Assembly (NCBI RefSeq): GCF_030068605.1
Contig: NZ_JASJOU010000002.1
Coordinates: 682,001 to 746,000, forward strand
Source: Xanthocytophaga agilis
Lineage (GTDB): Bacteria > Bacteroidota > Bacteroidia > Cytophagales > 172606-1
Direction of reading: 5' to 3'
Length of the DNA stretch: 64,000 nucleotides
Of this stretch, positions 62,102 to 64,000 are shown one piece after another (positions within the stretch are counted from its first letter, which is position 1; each line of letters starts with the position of its first letter). The translations under genes and the position numbers were made by a program. The notes beneath the pieces are model-generated. The model made no database searches. It saw only the letters and a program-made list of their open reading frames with translations, and had not been told where the DNA came from.

Positions 62102-63460
62102 CTACAAACTATATAACAACTTTGCAGTAAAGAAATATACAGTTAACCCCAGCAAGTCATTTGCTGTTGTAATAAAAGGCCCAGAAGCAACAGCAGGATT
62201 CACACCAAATCTATCCAGTACCAACGGAGTTACTGTTCCCATAAATGAGGCCAGCAGTACAACCGCTAAAATAGAAATTGAAACTACAATAGATAATTTC
62301 AGATCACGGGTAGCACCATAAATGACCAGAAATAAAACCATAGACAACAAAGCGCCATTCAGCATCCCAATACTAAACACCTTCAACAAACGTCGAATCA
62401 CACTCTGCTCAACTACAGATGGACTTGCCAGACTTTGCAAAATGACAGAAGAAGACTGTACACCTACATTTCCACCTGTGCCTGCAATTAGTGTCATAAA
62501 ATAAGCCAATGCCCCTACTGCCCCCAACACGGGTTTACCTATCATGTCTGTTAGCCAGGCGGCCAGCAATCCTCCTGCCATTCCTATAATCTGCCAGGGC
62601 AAGCGAGCCTTTACAGAAGCCCATACTGTATCATCTTCCTCAATACCACCTGACAAACCCGTCATTGCCTGCCGATCCTGTTCTGCCTGTTCGGTAATTA
62701 CGTCGACAATATCATCGATGGTAATCCGACCTAATAACCGACCATTCACATTCACTACCGGTACAGATTCCAGATCATAACGTTGCATAATATCAGCGAC
62801 TTCTTCAGCAGATTGGTGAGAATCAACGGATACAACATCATCCTCATAGATATCTGCCACCTTTGTCGATACACGTGACAATACAATTTTTTTCAGTGAT
62901 ACCCTTCCTCTTAATACATTGTTATCGTCTACTACATAAACAGAGTTCACTTTCTCTACTTTCTCTGCTTGCCTTCTGATTTCATCTACCGTCTGTGTTA
63001 CCGTCCATTTGATATTGGCCTTTACAAGCTCCTTTGCCATTAATCCACCAGCTGTGTCCTCCTCATAATGTAATAGGTCAATAATATATCTTGCTTTTTC
63101 CCGATCTTCCAGCAAAGCCAGTACCTCTTCTTTGGTACGGGTTGGCTGCTCATTCAGAATATCGGCTGCATCATCTGAATCCAGATAAGAGATGAACTGT
63201 GCAATGGTTTCTGTTGAAAACGCTTTAAGAAAATCTTCCCGCCAGTTTGGAGCCAGATTATTAATTACCTGAGCAGCGGTTTCTTCATCCAGAATGGCTA
63301 TGATATATTGTGCATATTCATCTGTAGGAAACTCATACAGAAGAGCTGCCATATCTGCCGGATATAACTCGTCCATTGCCTGACGCAAAAAATCATCATC
63401 ATGTGTTTCTATTGCATCTATCAATAGGTCCAGATAATCTTGCGTCAGTTCAAATGCCAT
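62102..63460 (-). CDS. mgtE: Magnesium transporter MgtE
   Basis: A 452-residue Mg2+ channel. The N-terminal helical domain (about 1-130) has the family repeats PADMAALLYE and SDDAADILNE. Two CBS domains (about 135-255) include SVYVVDDNNVLRGRVSLKKI and ESVPVVNVNGRLLGRITIDD. The five-helix pore domain (about 285-452) contains AGTGGNVGVQSS and MGTVTPLVLDRFGVNPAVAS. Mg2+ gating through the N and CBS domains is known for the family. It is directly downstream of rsmA on the same strand. Confidence 0.95.
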   Translation of the reverse strand: MAFELTQDYLDLLIDAIETHDDDFLRQAMDELYPADMAALLYEFPTDEYAQYIIAILDEETAAQVINNLAPNWREDFLKAFSTETIAQFISYLDSDDAADILNEQPTRTKEEVLALLEDREKARYIIDLLHYEEDTAGGLMAKELVKANIKWTVTQTVDEIRRQAEKVEKVNSVYVVDDNNVLRGRVSLKKIVLSRVSTKVADIYEDDVVSVDSHQSAEEVADIMQRYDLESVPVVNVNGRLLGRITIDDIVDVITEQAEQDRQAMTGLSGGIEEDDTVWASVKARLPWQIIGMAGGLLAAWLTDMIGKPVLGAVGALAYFMTLIAGTGGNVGVQSSSVILQSLASPSVVEQSVIRRLLKVFSIGMLNGALLSMVLFLVIYGATRDLKLSIVVSISILAVVLLASFMGTVTPLVLDRFGVNPAVASGPFITTANDLLGLTVYFFTAKLLYSL

Positions 63461-63583
63461 GCAAAGAGAAAGAGATAAGGGTGATAAATGAATAAACCAA
63501 CAGATTACCCAATGTATTCTGATTCTGTTTTACCATAGTGGTCCTCATGAATCATGCCACATTCAGCAACTATTTTTCGGCTG

Positions 63584-63591
63584 CAAAATTA
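63584..63591 (-). promoter_or_regulatory. Possible -7 element of mgtE
   Basis: TAATTTTG on the minus strand is an exact consensus match, about 125 nt before the mgtE ATG. TTG at normal spacing is missing. Confidence 0.35.
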
Positions 63592-63727
63592 CAGGAAGAT
63601 CCATACAAATGATAGTAACACAGAATTTTTTCCAGGTAAAAAAACTATTTTTTGTCTAATTTTTAAGTCTATAAAATTAAGTTTGTGTTAAAAAAATGCA
63701 AATAACTCGTATTGATCTGAAGATGGT

Positions 63728-64000
63728 TTACTGCATAGCACTAAACTGCTGTGTCAGATAAACAAAATCTGCTACAGAAAGTTGTTCGGCACGTTTGTCT
63801 AATAAAGGATTTTCCAGTAATTCAGGTGATAGCCCCAGTGGTTTCAGCGAGTTTCGAAGTGTTTTGCGCCGATTATTAAAACCTTGTTTCACCACTTTAA
63901 AAAACAGTGCCTCATCGCATTCCAGAGCAGCTACTTCGTTTCGTCTGAGACGAATTACACCTGATTGTACTTTGGGTGGGGGATCAAATACATGAGGAGG
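63728..64000 (-). CDS. rsmA: 16S rRNA (adenine1518/1519-N6)-dimethyltransferase, C-terminal part
   Basis: The last 90 residues of RsmA/KsgA are visible; the N-terminal methyltransferase domain lies beyond position 64000. Seen are VFDPPPKVQSGVIRL, then FFKVVKQGFNNRRKTLRNSL, and KRAEQLSVADFVYL before the stop. The enzyme dimethylates two adenines in helix 45 of 16S rRNA during late 30S assembly. The gene is followed by mgtE after about 270 nt. Confidence 0.93.
   Translation of the reverse strand, partial: PPHVFDPPPKVQSGVIRLRRNEVAALECDEALFFKVVKQGFNNRRKTLRNSLKPLGLSPELLENPLLDKRAEQLSVADFVYLTQQFSAMQ

Overview
This 64 kb window comes from the chromosome of a Bacteroidota, most likely a Cytophagales/Cytophagaceae-type bacterium. 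The reasons are: promoters of the Bacteroidota form (TTG, about 19-21 nt, TAnnTTTG) before several genes including rpsL, rplC and a tRNA; the str-S10 gene order without tuf; a PorT-like type IX secretion (T9SS) protein beside ubiE; a delta-60 repeat protein with a T9SS C-terminal sorting domain; and AcnB and PurE/PurK of the form common in this phylum. The species call is inference. Genes are moderately AT-rich, mostly single or in pairs, and usually closed by strong hairpins. No insertion sequence, prophage, CRISPR array or rRNA is visible.

Layout. 1-6.1 kb: ribosomal str-S10 region on the minus strand (rpsL, rpsG, fusA, rpsJ | rplC, rplD, rplW, rplB partial), with a terminator and a new promoter between rpsJ and rplC. 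6.4-8.6 kb: purine genes purE and purK, then tRNA-Ala(GGC). 8.8-13 kb: a membrane acyltransferase and acnB. 13-18.2 kb: an accessory-looking stretch with a leucine-rich-repeat protein, an SMI1/KNR4-type protein coupled to a small immunity-like protein, a 900 bp non-coding region with two families of iteron-like repeats (one in a mirrored array), and topoisomerase IB. 18.2-25.8 kb: a DUF1508/OmpA-like membrane protein, a DUF2911 protein, a deoxynucleoside kinase with an SLC13 permease, PorT and UbiE. 26-34.2 kb: ExbB/ExbD, a nucleotidyltransferase, a Dabb protein, a dipeptide epimerase with a PLP enzyme, proline dehydrogenase, a cupin and a response regulator. 34.6-45 kb: an OmpA-like lipoprotein, agmatine deiminase, a YdcF-like protein, an MFS transporter, a histidine kinase, an SDR, a CDF transporter, an exported MTA/SAH nucleosidase, a TMEM220-like protein and an NCS2 permease. 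45-53 kb: two TPM-domain proteins, a delta-60/T9SS protein, a NADAR protein with an unknown partner, a radical SAM/SPASM enzyme, a rhamnose-mutarotase-like protein and a structured non-coding segment. 53-64 kb: a tandem fused D-Ala-D-Ala ligase, a DUF421 protein, Nfu, Mrp, DnaG, a rhomboid protease, a 2-hydroxyacid dehydrogenase, MgtE and the C-terminus of RsmA.

How the genes relate. Most of the window is housekeeping: translation, purine synthesis, the TCA cycle, cell wall, Fe-S assembly (Nfu and Mrp) and replication priming. The accessory material sits at about 13-16.5 kb and 46.5-53 kb. The strongest candidates for something undescribed are the mirrored GGTTACAC array with its neighbouring GAATnnACCGCA repeats (15.8-16.3 kb), the ABA'B' pseudoknot-capable element (52.77-52.88 kb), the fused double Ddl with complementary departures from the family motifs, and the rSAM / 202-residue protein / NADAR neighbourhood. 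All functional statements come from reading motifs by eye; no database search was run.
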